The position numbers and the translations under genes were made by a program. From contig NZ_JAHOEA010000034.1 in NCBI RefSeq assembly GCF_019127135.1, forward strand, positions 1-43,347: a stretch of 43,347 nt of DNA, read 5' to 3'. Of this stretch, positions 30,573 through 39,139 are shown piece by piece; positions within the stretch are counted from its first letter, which is position 1, and each line of letters opens with the position of its first letter. The stretch is from Segatella copri (GTDB taxonomy: Bacteria; Bacteroidota; Bacteroidia; Bacteroidales; Bacteroidaceae). A model generated the notes under the pieces. The model was not told the DNA's origin. It searched no databases and was given only the letters and a program-made list of their open reading frames with translations.

Positions 30573-31730
30573 CTTGAGCATCAGCTCTGTAGCTATGCAG
30601 CGAGCCTCTGCATCGGTCTGCAGATAGACATCGAGGTCGGGATTACTGTCGAAAGTAGCCTTCGCCATCGTCTCTTCGATGATATCAGCCATCTGAAGGA
30701 AGCCACACTCACCTTTGCGGAAGCCGGCATTCACTATCTCGTTGGCTGCATTCACGATACATGACATATTACCACCCTTTCTGATGGCATCGAAAGCCAG
30801 TTGCAGGCACTTGAACTTCTGATAATCAGGCTTGAAGAACTGCAAATCCTGCGTCTTGAAGAGGTCGAGACGATCGCCATTCAGATGCAGACGCTGAGGG
30901 AAAGAGAAAGCATACTGGATAGGCAGACGCATATCTGGCACACCCAACTGAGCCTTGACAGCACCATCAACAAACTGAACGGCACTATGCACAACACTCT
31001 GCGGATGGATAAGCACCTCAATCTTGTCAGCCGGAACCCCAAAGAGCCATTTAGCTTCTGTCACCTCGAAGCCCTTGTTCATGAGCGAAGCCGAATCGAT
31101 GGTTATCTTGGCACCCATATCCCAGGTAGGATGCTTGAGGGCATCGGCAGCAGTCACCTTCTCCAACTGCTCGTGGGTATAATTACGGAAAGGACCACCC
31201 GAACAGGTCAGAAGAATCTTCTCTACCTCGTTGTCGCCCTCACCCACCAGACTCTGGAAGATGGCACTATGCTCGCTGTCAACAGGGAGGATAGGCACAT
31301 GATATTCCTGTGCAAGATTGCAAATCAGTTCACCCGCAACCACCAGCGTTTCCTTGTTGGCAAGACATATCTTCTTACGCGCCTTGATGGCATGGATGGT
31401 TGGTTCCAGGCCCGAGAAGCCTACCATGGAAGCCAGCACCATATCGATAGGCTCAGCCTGTACGATATCGCAAAGCGCCTGAGCACCGGCATAAACCTTG
31501 ATATCAGGCTCATCACTGAGCATATCCTTCAGTTCCTCGTAACGAGCCTCATTGGCTATGACCACAGCAGCCGGATGGAACTTGCGAGCCTGCTCGGCAA
31601 GTTCCTGCACTCGGTTGTTGGCGGTGAGGCAATACACCTCGTAAAGGTCACTGTGCTGTTCGATGACATCAAGCGCCTGTGTACCGATACTTCCCGTAGA
31701 ACCGAGAATACATATCTGTTGTTTCTTCAT
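30570..31730 (-). CDS. dxr: 1-deoxy-D-xylulose 5-phosphate reductoisomerase
   Basis: A 386-residue IspC/Dxr, the second step of the MEP pathway for isoprenoid precursors (DXP to 2-C-methyl-erythritol 4-phosphate, NADPH-dependent). The Rossmann motif GSTGSIGTQALDVI is at residues 10-23; the metal-binding and substrate region is recognisable as ILPVDSEHSAIFQ (about 150), and the flexible loop as HPQSVVHS. C-terminal four-helix domain complete. It lies 11 bases downstream of rimM; this gene order with rseP is typical of Bacteroidota. Fosmidomycin target. Confidence 0.97.
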   Translation of the reverse strand: MKKQQICILGSTGSIGTQALDVIEQHSDLYEVYCLTANNRVQELAEQARKFHPAAVVIANEARYEELKDMLSDEPDIKVYAGAQALCDIVQAEPIDMVLASMVGFSGLEPTIHAIKARKKICLANKETLVVAGELICNLAQEYHVPILPVDSEHSAIFQSLVGEGDNEVEKILLTCSGGPFRNYTHEQLEKVTAADALKHPTWDMGAKITIDSASLMNKGFEVTEAKWLFGVPADKIEVLIHPQSVVHSAVQFVDGAVKAQLGVPDMRLPIQYAFSFPQRLHLNGDRLDLFKTQDLQFFKPDYQKFKCLQLAFDAIRKGGNMSCIVNAANEIVNAGFRKGECGFLQMADIIEETMAKATFDSNPDLDVYLQTDAEARCIATELMLK

Positions 31731-31741
31731 ATTTCTTCACT

Positions 31742-32263
31742 TTATAACTCAAGCAATCCCTCTGGAATTGCCATTCTGATTTCTTTCTTTTCAGCACTCA
31801 CCTCTTCAATGAGGTCGTTGCTGGCAGGGATGAGGATATCATCACCTGCATCGGTTGTTACCTCGAAAAGAAGATTGAGGGTGGAATCGTCTACATGATC
31901 AATGGTTCCTACCACCTTGCCGCTTACAGCATCTACAAGGTGGAAACCGATGATTTCTGCCCAGCTCATGTTCTCTTCATCACTGTCAGAGAGATGACGT
32001 GGGAAGAAAACCTCGCAACCGGTATAGTTGCGTGCCTGCTCTTGGGTATCGATATCCTCAAACTTCACGAGCACATTCTCATCGTTCTTAAACCGATATT
32101 CCTCTAAATAGAAAGGCACGAGGATGCCATCAATGTCGAGTACCAGATACTCGGCATCTACACGGTCGAAAACATCATCTGTAATGGCGAAAGTTATCTC
32201 GCCCTTCACGCCATGAGGTTTTCCCAACTTGCCTATCTTATATACTTCATCGCGTCTAATCAT
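31742..32263 (-). CDS. rimM: Ribosome maturation factor RimM
   Basis: A 173-residue RimM, which binds the 30S subunit (S19 region) and helps mature the 16S rRNA 3' domain. The N-terminal beta-barrel begins YKIGKLGKPHGVKGEITF (the conserved G.HG..GE pattern), and the C-terminal PRC-barrel contains GFHLVDAVSGKVVGTIDHVDD and DDILIPASNDLI. Length is normal. Its start codon is the first base triplet of a CATTCAA heptad repeat (32261-32292). Confidence 0.95.
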   Translation of the reverse strand: MIRRDEVYKIGKLGKPHGVKGEITFAITDDVFDRVDAEYLVLDIDGILVPFYLEEYRFKNDENVLVKFEDIDTQEQARNYTGCEVFFPRHLSDSDEENMSWAEIIGFHLVDAVSGKVVGTIDHVDDSTLNLLFEVTTDAGDDILIPASNDLIEEVSAEKKEIRMAIPEGLLEL

Positions 32264-32292
32264 TCAACATTCAACATTTAACATTTAACATT
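32261..32292. repeat. Heptad tandem repeat overlapping the rimM start
   Basis: Units CATTCAA, CATTCAA, CATTTAA, CATTTAA, CATT. The first CAT is the rimM ATG on the minus strand, and the array fills the murA-rimM gap. Confidence 0.88.
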
Positions 32293-32294
32293 GA

Positions 32295-33605
32295 TTAATC
32301 ACTGACACGGGTTATCTTGGCACCCAGCGCATTAAGGCGATGCTCGATATCCTCGTAACCACGGTCTATCTGGGCGATATTGGCAATGCGGCTGGTACCG
32401 TTGGCACTCATGGCAGCAATCAGCAGGGCAATACCGGCACGGATATCAGGACTGGTCATTCTGCCAGCACGCAGTTTGATCTTATGGTCATGACCTACCA
32501 CCACTGCACGGTGAGGATCACAGAGAATAATCTGCGCACCCATATCAATCAGTTTATCCACGAAGAAGAGGCGGCTCTCGAACATCTTCTGATGGAAGAG
32601 AACGCTGCCGCGAGCCTGGGTAGCCACTACGAGGAGCACGGAAAGAAGGTCTGGAGTGAGTCCTGGCCAAGGGGCATCGGCAAGCGTCATGATGGTGCCG
32701 TCAATAAACGAATCGATGACATAATGCTTCTGCTCTGGAATCACAAGGTCATCGTCCTCTATCTTTATCTTCACTCCCAGGCGGCGGAATGCATCAGGAA
32801 TAATACCTAAATCCTTGACAGACACATTCTTGATGCGCACACCTTCGCCACACATTGCCGCCATGCCGATGAACGAACCAACCTCAATCATATCCGGCAA
32901 GATGCGATGCTCGGCACCATGCAGTTTATCAACACCCACGATGGTGAGCAGGTTGCTGGCGATGCCGCTGATCTGAGCACCCATCGCATTGAGCAGATGG
33001 CAGAGCTGCTGGATATATGGTTCGCAAGCTGCATTATAAATGGTGGTAGTGCCCTTTGCCAATACAGATGCCATGATGATATTGGCGGTACCGGTAACCG
33101 AAGCCTCATCGAGCAACATATAGCAGCCCTTCAGCTTCTTTGCCTGTATCTGATAAACATTACGCTCATCATCGTGAACGAAGTTGGCTCCCAGATACTT
33201 GAAGCCCAGGAAGTGGGTATCCAGACGGCGACGACCTATCTTATCGCCACCCGGCTGAGCTATGGTAGCCTTGCCACATCTACCGAGCAGCGGACCTATC
33301 ATGAGCACACTACCACGAAGAGAAGAACATTTCTTCACAAACTCCAGACTGTCGAGATAATCGAGTTTCAACTCATCACTTTGGAATGTATAGTCGTGAC
33401 GACTGTGCTTGGTTACCTTGACACCTATCTCCTGGAGCAACTTAATCAGGTTGTTCACATCCAGGATGTCCGGCACGTTGGTGATGCGCACAGGCTCGTC
33501 GGTAAGGATTGTGGTACAGATAACCTGCAGGGCCTCGTTCTTGGCGCCCTGAGGTGTAATAGTACCTTTGAGCGGATGACCGCCCTCTATGATGAAAGAC
33601 TCCAT
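32295..33605 (-). CDS. murA: UDP-N-acetylglucosamine 1-carboxyvinyltransferase (MurA), Cys-to-Asp variant
   Basis: A 436-residue MurA, the first committed enzyme of peptidoglycan synthesis (transfer of enolpyruvate from PEP to UDP-GlcNAc). The Lys22-Asn23 pair (GAKNEAL), RGSVLMIGPLLGR and the C-terminal half are well conserved. The active-site loop reads QPGGDKIGRRRLDTH, so the usual catalytic cysteine (Cys115 in E. coli) is Asp121. MurA with Asp at this position is active but not alkylated by fosfomycin, as established for Mycobacterium and Chlamydia; intrinsic target-level resistance is therefore expected. It is between DUF4290 and rimM in the same orientation. Confidence 0.97.
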   Translation of the reverse strand: MESFIIEGGHPLKGTITPQGAKNEALQVICTTILTDEPVRITNVPDILDVNNLIKLLQEIGVKVTKHSRHDYTFQSDELKLDYLDSLEFVKKCSSLRGSVLMIGPLLGRCGKATIAQPGGDKIGRRRLDTHFLGFKYLGANFVHDDERNVYQIQAKKLKGCYMLLDEASVTGTANIIMASVLAKGTTTIYNAACEPYIQQLCHLLNAMGAQISGIASNLLTIVGVDKLHGAEHRILPDMIEVGSFIGMAAMCGEGVRIKNVSVKDLGIIPDAFRRLGVKIKIEDDDLVIPEQKHYVIDSFIDGTIMTLADAPWPGLTPDLLSVLLVVATQARGSVLFHQKMFESRLFFVDKLIDMGAQIILCDPHRAVVVGHDHKIKLRAGRMTSPDIRAGIALLIAAMSANGTSRIANIAQIDRGYEDIEHRLNALGAKITRVSD

Positions 33606-33635
33606 AAGCTTGTCTACTATATATAATAATGTGGA

Positions 33636-34232
33636 TTACTTTTTCTTCTTATTATTTACATTCTTAGGCTGTGCCTCAACCTTCTCGAAAACGAAAGTAT
33701 CGAGATCGAGCTGGATGTTGCCATCGGTAAAACGTGCCAGATCGGAAGCTACCTTGGCTACATCACTGGAGCCATGGCTCCAGGTTACCAGGTCGCGATG
33801 CATCTGGTTGGCAGTCAGCTCCACGAGTTTATCGCGCTCCTCACTTGGTTCCATGGTCTTCAGCTTTTCGAAAATTTCGAAGAGCATAGCTCCATAATGG
33901 CGCACCGGGATGTGCTGCATAGGATATGGCAAAGGCTCCGGCTTGGTTGCTATCTTCACAGCATCCGATACATCATAAGGAAAATCGATGTCGAGCTGGA
34001 AATTGCTCATGATGGCAAGCTGGTCCCAGAGCTTCTGCTCATGGTCCTCTACCCCTCTGTTCTCAGGGAACATACGGTCCATGACAGCAATAATGGTCTC
34101 TGCACAACGCTGGCGCTCTTCACGGTCGGCAAGCGTCAGACAATGATCTACCATCTGCTGAATCTCACGGCCATACTCAGGCAGAATGAGCTTAGCTCTC
34201 TGGGTATTATAGTCTAATCCGTCTATATTCAT
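33636..34232 (-). CDS. DUF4290 family protein
   Basis: A 198-residue soluble protein without signal peptide, recognised as the Bacteroidota-restricted DUF4290 family from its opening (GLDYNTQRAKLILPEYGREIQQMVDH) and its usual place beside murA. It is predominantly helical with a lysine-rich C-terminus (NVNNKKKK). The function is unknown; constant linkage to murA, rimM and tsaB suggests a housekeeping role. The basic tail could bind nucleic acid, which is only a guess. Confidence 0.8.
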   Translation of the reverse strand: MNIDGLDYNTQRAKLILPEYGREIQQMVDHCLTLADREERQRCAETIIAVMDRMFPENRGVEDHEQKLWDQLAIMSNFQLDIDFPYDVSDAVKIATKPEPLPYPMQHIPVRHYGAMLFEIFEKLKTMEPSEERDKLVELTANQMHRDLVTWSHGSSDVAKVASDLARFTDGNIQLDLDTFVFEKVEAQPKNVNNKKKK

Positions 34233-34261
34233 TCTAACAATATTTTATATAATCAATAATT

Positions 34262-34954
34262 CTAGAGCAGTTTCTTTGGCATCTTAGCCACGAAATCCTT
34301 GAGATAGAAAGGCACGAAATATGCCACATCTTCGAACTTGCCCTCTACAAAACGCTTCTCTGCCAGCGGAGCCATATTCTTTGCCAAAGGCTCAATGCCC
34401 TCTACAAGGTGAGCATTCGGATGGTTGATGGTCTCCATACACTTGGCAGCGCCATTTCCGAAGAAGTATACATGATGCTGGTCCAGGTATTCCTTGTAGG
34501 TATCAGCATCCACAATATCTGCCTGAATAGGGCGAACCACCTTCAGGGCGCGGTCGAGCACTTCGGCATATACCTCCATGCGGCGGGCGTCGAGCATAGG
34601 TACGATGAGGGCGTCTTCCTCCTCAGGATGTTCGCCAAGCAATACAGGCACAGCCATCAGTTCGAGTGTTGGAACAGCGATAAGTTTCACACCGCGACCA
34701 TAACAGATGCCCTTCGCCATACTCACACCGATACGCAATCCGGTATAGGAACCCGGACCACAACTTACCGCCACAGCCTCCAGCGGAAGACCATGAGAAT
34801 CGAGGAAATCAAGAGCCTCATCCACAAACACACCCAACTTAACAGCATGGTTAGGACCTGTGTGATCTTCCTGGTTGAAAATCACCTGTCCACTATCACT
34901 AATTGCCACTGAGCACACGTCCGTACTCGTCTCAATATTCAATATACACGACAT
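34262..34954 (-). CDS. tsaB: tRNA threonylcarbamoyladenosine biosynthesis protein TsaB
   Basis: A 230-residue TsaB, partner of TsaD and TsaE in making the t6A modification at position 37 of ANN-decoding tRNAs. It has the ASKHA-fold N-terminus LNIETSTDVCSVAI, DHTGPNHAVKLGVFVDEAL and the conserved SCGPGSYTGLRIGVSMAKG. The start at 34954 (MSCILNIETST) fits family proteins; a longer frame would begin upstream of the TATATTTG box at 34985-34992. First gene of the minus-strand row toward rseP, divergent from yicC. Confidence 0.95.
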   Translation of the reverse strand: MSCILNIETSTDVCSVAISDSGQVIFNQEDHTGPNHAVKLGVFVDEALDFLDSHGLPLEAVAVSCGPGSYTGLRIGVSMAKGICYGRGVKLIAVPTLELMAVPVLLGEHPEEEDALIVPMLDARRMEVYAEVLDRALKVVRPIQADIVDADTYKEYLDQHHVYFFGNGAAKCMETINHPNAHLVEGIEPLAKNMAPLAEKRFVEGKFEDVAYFVPFYLKDFVAKMPKKLL

Positions 34955-34984
34955 AATTAAAAAATATATTCTTAAATTAAGGTG

Positions 34985-34992
34985 CAAATATA
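34985..34992 (-). promoter_or_regulatory. tsaB promoter -7 box
   Basis: TATATTTG on the minus strand, 30 bases before the tsaB ATG. It is probably the main promoter of the tsaB-DUF4290-murA-rimM-dxr-rseP row. Confidence 0.7.
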
Positions 34993-35014
34993 CTCATTTT
35001 CTCGCTTTTTTTTG

Positions 35015-35022
35015 TACTTTTG
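35015..35022 (+). promoter_or_regulatory. yicC promoter -7 box
   Basis: TACTTTTG on the plus strand, 24 bases before the ATG at 35047; divergent from the tsaB box with 22 bases between them. Confidence 0.72.
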
Positions 35023-35046
35023 CAGAAATTTAACGCGAAAGATTAT

Positions 35047-35925
35047 ATGATACAGTCAATGACAGGCTTCGGAAAAGCTACCGCGGCCTTTAAAACAAAG
35101 AAGATTAATGTAGAGATAAAGTCATTAAATAGCAAGACTCTTGACCTCTCTACTCGTATTGCTCCGCTCTATAGAGAGAAGGAGATGGAAATCCGTCAGT
35201 ATATCTCTAAAAATCTGGAAAGAGGCAAGGTTGACTTCGCCATCTGGATTGATAAGGATGCTACCACAGATGCCACTCCTATCAACGCGGCGCTTGTACA
35301 GAATTATTACCAGCAAATCAAGAAGATTTCGGCTGAAACAGGCATTCCTGAGCCAACCGACTGGTACAGCACTCTGTTGCGTCTTCCTGATGTAACAACG
35401 AAGACGGATGTGGAAGAATTGAGCGATGAGGAGTGGGAAGTGGCAAAAAATGCAATTTGCGAGGCTGTGAACCATCTCGTTGCCTTCCGCAAGCAGGAAG
35501 GAGCCGCTCTCCAGAAGAAATTTACTGAGAAGGTGGATAACATCCAGACTCTCCTTGCCAGCATCGAGCCATACGAGAAGGCTCGCGTGGAGAAGATCAG
35601 ACAGAACATCGTTAACGGGCTGCAGCAGATTCCGAATGTGGATTACGACAAGAACCGCCTGGAGCAGGAACTCATCTACTACATCGAGAAGCTCGACATC
35701 AGCGAGGAGAAGCAGCGCCTTGCCAACCACCTGAAGTATTTCCGCGAGACCATGAATGAGGAAGGTCATGGTGTAGGAAAGAAACTCGGTTTCATCGCAC
35801 AGGAAATGGGACGCGAAATCAACACCACCGGCTCTAAGAGCAACCAGGCTGAAATGCAGAACATCGTGGTGAAGATGAAGGACGAACTGGAGCAGATCAA
35901 GGAGCAGGTGCTGAATGCTCTTTAA
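35047..35925 (+). CDS. yicC: YicC family endoribonuclease
   Basis: A 292-residue YicC/YloC protein, a family of endoribonucleases. It opens MIQSMTGFGK, the family hallmark, with IEIKSLNSK-like and DLSTRIAPLYR segments following, and ends with the conserved LGFIAQEMGREINTTGSKSN motif of the DUF1732 C-terminal domain. The start at 35047 is chosen because the hallmark begins there and the promoter -7 box lies at 35015-35022. It precedes gmk, as in many bacteria. Confidence 0.95.
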   Translation: MIQSMTGFGKATAAFKTKKINVEIKSLNSKTLDLSTRIAPLYREKEMEIRQYISKNLERGKVDFAIWIDKDATTDATPINAALVQNYYQQIKKISAETGIPEPTDWYSTLLRLPDVTTKTDVEELSDEEWEVAKNAICEAVNHLVAFRKQEGAALQKKFTEKVDNIQTLLASIEPYEKARVEKIRQNIVNGLQQIPNVDYDKNRLEQELIYYIEKLDISEEKQRLANHLKYFRETMNEEGHGVGKKLGFIAQEMGREINTTGSKSNQAEMQNIVVKMKDELEQIKEQVLNAL

Positions 35926-35927
35926 TA

Positions 35928-35961
35928 AAGTGAAGAACGAAGAGTGAAAAGTGAAGAATTC
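35928..35961. repeat. Heptad tandem repeat after yicC
   Basis: Units AAGTGAA, GAACGAA, GAGTGAA, AAGTGAA, then GAATTC. It is nearly the reverse complement of the array at 12859-12886 in the RG-II locus. Confidence 0.85.
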
Positions 35962-35979
35962 ATTGGCTTTATTAATCAT

Positions 35980-36020
35980 AAAGTTCAATATTCAAAGTTC
36001 AATATTCAAAGTTCAAAGTA
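35980..36020. repeat. 14-base tandem repeat upstream of gmk
   Basis: Two perfect copies of AAAGTTCAATATTC followed by AAAGTTCAAAGTA, ending 2 bases before the gmk start codon. Confidence 0.88.
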
Positions 36021-36022
36021 AA

Positions 36023-36598
36023 ATGAAGAACGGATTGTTAATTTTCAGCGCCCCATCGGGCAGCGGTAAGAGCACAATAGTAAACTGGCTGATGAAAGAG
36101 CACCCGGAATTGAAGCTGGCTTTCTCTATCAGCTGTACCTCTCGTGCTCCTCGCGGTACAGAACAGAATGGTGTAGAGTATTTCTTCCTCTCTCCAGAGG
36201 AATTCAAGGCTAAGATTGAGGCTGACGAGTTCCTGGAGTACGAGGAGGTTTACCAGGACAGATTCTACGGCACCCTGAAGTCACAGGTAGAAAACCAGCT
36301 CACCAAGGGCGAGTCGGTGATTTTCGATGTTGACGTGAAGGGTGGTGTAAACATCAAGAAGTTTTATGGCGAACGTGCCTTGAGCATCTTTGTCCAGCCA
36401 CCTTCGGTAGAGGAATTACGCCGCCGTCTGGTAGGCAGAAATACTGATGCGCCTGAGGTTATCGAGCAGCGCCTTGCCAAGGCAAGCTATGAGCTGACCT
36501 TTGCCCCTCAGTTTGACCACGTGGTTGTAAACGATGACTTGGAGAAGGCTCAGCAGGAGGTTTATCAGCTCGTCAAGGCCTTCCTAGACGCAGAGTAA
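36023..36598 (+). CDS. gmk: Guanylate kinase
   Basis: A 191-residue guanylate kinase converting GMP to GDP with ATP. The P-loop SAPSGSGKST follows the start directly, and SCTSRAPRGTEQNGVEYFF (GMP-binding), DVDVKGG and the lid region are present. The ATG at 36023 (MKNGLLIFSAPSG) is chosen; an upstream in-frame extension would consist of translated tandem repeat. nadD follows 3 bases after the stop. Confidence 0.96.
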   Translation: MKNGLLIFSAPSGSGKSTIVNWLMKEHPELKLAFSISCTSRAPRGTEQNGVEYFFLSPEEFKAKIEADEFLEYEEVYQDRFYGTLKSQVENQLTKGESVIFDVDVKGGVNIKKFYGERALSIFVQPPSVEELRRRLVGRNTDAPEVIEQRLAKASYELTFAPQFDHVVVNDDLEKAQQEVYQLVKAFLDAE

Positions 36599-36601
36599 GA
36601 A

Positions 36602-37174
36602 ATGAAGAAGGTAGGAATCTTTGGCGGTAGCTTCAATCCCATCCATACGGGCCATATTGCATTGGCGAAAAGCCTTTGCGAGAAGGCCTGCCTGAATGAG
36701 GTGTGGTTCATGGTTTCGCCCATGAACCCATTCAAGAAGACCGCTACCGACTTGCTCGACGACCAGCTGCGCCTGGAAATGGTAGAAAAAGCGCTGGAGC
36801 ACGAGCCACAACTGAAGGCATGCGACTACGAGTTCCGCCTGCCTAAGCCATCTTATACCTGGCACACGCTGCAAGCCATCAGCAAGGATTACCCCGAAAA
36901 CGAGTTCACCCTGCTGATTGGTGGCGACAACTGGGCTGCTTTCGACAAGTGGTACCACCACGACGACATCCTAGCCCACTATCCCATCGTGGTTTATCCG
37001 CGTCAGGGAGCCAGCATAGGCAATGTGCCAGAAGGCGTTACCATCGTAGAAACTCCACTGCTCAACATCAGCAGCACGGAAATCAGAAAGCGTATCAAAG
37101 AAGAGGAAAGCATCAGGGGAATGGTGCCGGAATGCATCGAACAACTGGCTGTCAGAAACTACAGGCAGCTCTAG
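36602..37174 (+). CDS. nadD: Nicotinate-nucleotide adenylyltransferase
   Basis: A 190-residue NadD, which forms deamido-NAD from nicotinate mononucleotide and ATP. The nucleotidyltransferase motif GGSFNPIHTGHIALA is at residues 7-21 and the second motif SSTEIRKRI at about 161-169; WFMVSPMNPFKK and GGDNWAAFDKW are typical NadD segments. It is tightly linked to gmk. Confidence 0.95.
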   Translation: MKKVGIFGGSFNPIHTGHIALAKSLCEKACLNEVWFMVSPMNPFKKTATDLLDDQLRLEMVEKALEHEPQLKACDYEFRLPKPSYTWHTLQAISKDYPENEFTLLIGGDNWAAFDKWYHHDDILAHYPIVVYPRQGASIGNVPEGVTIVETPLLNISSTEIRKRIKEEESIRGMVPECIEQLAVRNYRQL

Positions 37175-37229
37175 GCATCCCTCTCTCCGAAACCGCTTTA
37201 AATCATATTTAAACAACAAATAGCAAAAA

Positions 37230-39137
37230 ATGAGTTGGAAAGAAATCATTAAGAAGTGTCTGAACGTGGCTTCTGCGCCGATTCGCAGAAATGCCAACTT
37301 CTTTGTGTTCATGTACCTGCTGGGCATGATCAGTTCTATCGTGACTACACCTGCCAAGGGGACTTTATACGACAACCTGTTCCTGGAACTCTTTGTCGAC
37401 CTCTATGTTGTGTGTGCCGTTGTCGCCATCTTCCCCAAGAAGGTGCGCTGGGGCCTGCGTGCCGTACTATACCTTATATTATATAGTACAGCTGCCGCCG
37501 ACACCTATTGCTACGTGAATTTCGGCTCTACGCTCAACCCTTCTATGCTGATGCTGGTGGGCGAGACCAACAGTTCGGAGGCTAGCAGTTTCCTCTCAGC
37601 CCTCATCTCTGCCGAGGTTCTCTTCAGTAGTGTGGGCTGGATTCTGCTTCTGGCTCTCATCCAGATTCTCATCGCCATCTTCCGCAAGCAACTCATCAAG
37701 CTATACGTTTTCATCATTACCGTTCTGGAGTTGGCTTCTGTCAAGAAACGGCTGATGGCTATCCCCCGCATGACTGCAGCCATGCCTGCCAGTTTCGGAA
37801 TCCTATGCCTCATCATCCTCATCACAGGATGCTGCACCTCCTGGCACAACAAGATGGCTTACCATAAACTCATGAATGGTAGAACGATAGGCGAAGTAGA
37901 GCATATCCTGACTGAGAAGGATCATGCTGTACTCTATCTACCAATCTACCGACTCCAATTCAGTATCTATGCCAACCAGCTGGCTGCGCATCAGATTACC
38001 CAACTCATTCATGCTGCCCACGAGGTAAAGGTTGACAGCTGCAGCTACCGCTCGCCAAACATCGTACTGATTATCGGCGAAAGCTTCGGCCGCCATCATT
38101 CCCAGCAGTACGGCTATTTCATGGATACCACTCCACAGCAGGTAGCCTTGGAGAAATCGCGCAAGCTCACCAAGTTTACCGATGTGGTAACCTGCTGGAA
38201 CCTGACCAGTTTCGTTTTCAAGAACATGCTCTCTACCCATGTGGTAGGCGAGAAAGGCGAATGGTGCGACTATCCGCTCTTCCCAGAAGTGTTCCGAAAG
38301 GCAGGCTACAACGTAACCTTCATCACCAACGAATTCCTGCCACAGGCAAAGGAGGCGGTTTACGACTTCAGCGGCGGTTTCTTCCTGAACAACCCGGAAC
38401 TGAGCAAACTTCAGTTTGACCATCGCAACACCCAACTCCACGACCTGGACGACGGACTGCTGAAGGATTATGATGACAGTCTGAAGAACTTCCAGAAGGA
38501 GCACAACCTCACCATCTTCCACCTGATGGGACAGCATGTAAACTATAAACTGCGCTACCGCACGAAGCAAGCCCGCTTCTGGGCAAGCAGTTATGAAGAC
38601 AAGCGCCCTGAACTGACCAATGCCCAGCGCAAGATGCTGAGTCATTACGATAACGCCACCCTCTACAACGACTCTATCGTAGCCCAGATTGTGAAGCGGT
38701 TCCAAAAACAGGATGCCATCGTCATCTACGTGCCCGACCATGGCGAGGAATGCTACGAAGAGAACCGTGGCTTCATCTGCCGTAACCACTCTGCAGAAAT
38801 CGACTGGCCGCTGGCTCACTATGAGTTTGAAATTCCGTTCTGGATATACTGTTCGCCAAAATATATCAGGAACCACCGCGATATCTACCGCCAGATACGC
38901 AAGGCTAAAGACAAGCGTTTCATGACCGATGCCCTGCCTCATCTCCTACTGTATCTGGCTGGCATCGAGACACCTACCTATAAGGAGGAATATAACATCC
39001 TGAGTCCGAAATATGACGAGATGCGGCCACGTATCCTCAAAAACTCTGCCGACTACGACAAACTTCGTGATGCGCATCTGGAAAAGATAAAAAAGGAAGA
39101 AAGTAAAAAGGTAAAAAAGAAAGAAAGGAGAAACTGA
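37230..39137 (+). CDS. Phosphoethanolamine transferase-like membrane sulfatase-fold protein
   Basis: A 635-residue inner-membrane protein of the EptA/CptA type. About five transmembrane helices occupy residues 20-210, and the periplasmic catalytic domain follows (about 265-600). Its motifs match the family: NIVLIIGESFGRHH (metal-binding Glu), LTSFVFKNMLSTH (expected Thr nucleophile), LMGQHVNYKLRY and VPDHGEECYEE (metal Asp/His). Such enzymes move phosphoethanolamine from phosphatidylethanolamine to lipid A, core sugars or other glycans; which acceptor applies here is not visible. The C-terminus is a lysine-rich tail. The following acyltransferase begins 2 bases after its stop, so they form an operon. 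Confidence 0.85.
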   Translation: MSWKEIIKKCLNVASAPIRRNANFFVFMYLLGMISSIVTTPAKGTLYDNLFLELFVDLYVVCAVVAIFPKKVRWGLRAVLYLILYSTAAADTYCYVNFGSTLNPSMLMLVGETNSSEASSFLSALISAEVLFSSVGWILLLALIQILIAIFRKQLIKLYVFIITVLELASVKKRLMAIPRMTAAMPASFGILCLIILITGCCTSWHNKMAYHKLMNGRTIGEVEHILTEKDHAVLYLPIYRLQFSIYANQLAAHQITQLIHAAHEVKVDSCSYRSPNIVLIIGESFGRHHSQQYGYFMDTTPQQVALEKSRKLTKFTDVVTCWNLTSFVFKNMLSTHVVGEKGEWCDYPLFPEVFRKAGYNVTFITNEFLPQAKEAVYDFSGGFFLNNPELSKLQFDHRNTQLHDLDDGLLKDYDDSLKNFQKEHNLTIFHLMGQHVNYKLRYRTKQARFWASSYEDKRPELTNAQRKMLSHYDNATLYNDSIVAQIVKRFQKQDAIVIYVPDHGEECYEENRGFICRNHSAEIDWPLAHYEFEIPFWIYCSPKYIRNHRDIYRQIRKAKDKRFMTDALPHLLLYLAGIETPTYKEEYNILSPKYDEMRPRILKNSADYDKLRDAHLEKIKKEESKKVKKKERRN

Positions 39138-39139
39138 TT

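Noticed and set aside
37938..38942. 334-codon minus-strand frame opposite the phosphoethanolamine-transferase-like gene
   Set aside because: It is antisense to conserved metal-binding motifs and has no domain, promoter or terminator of its own.
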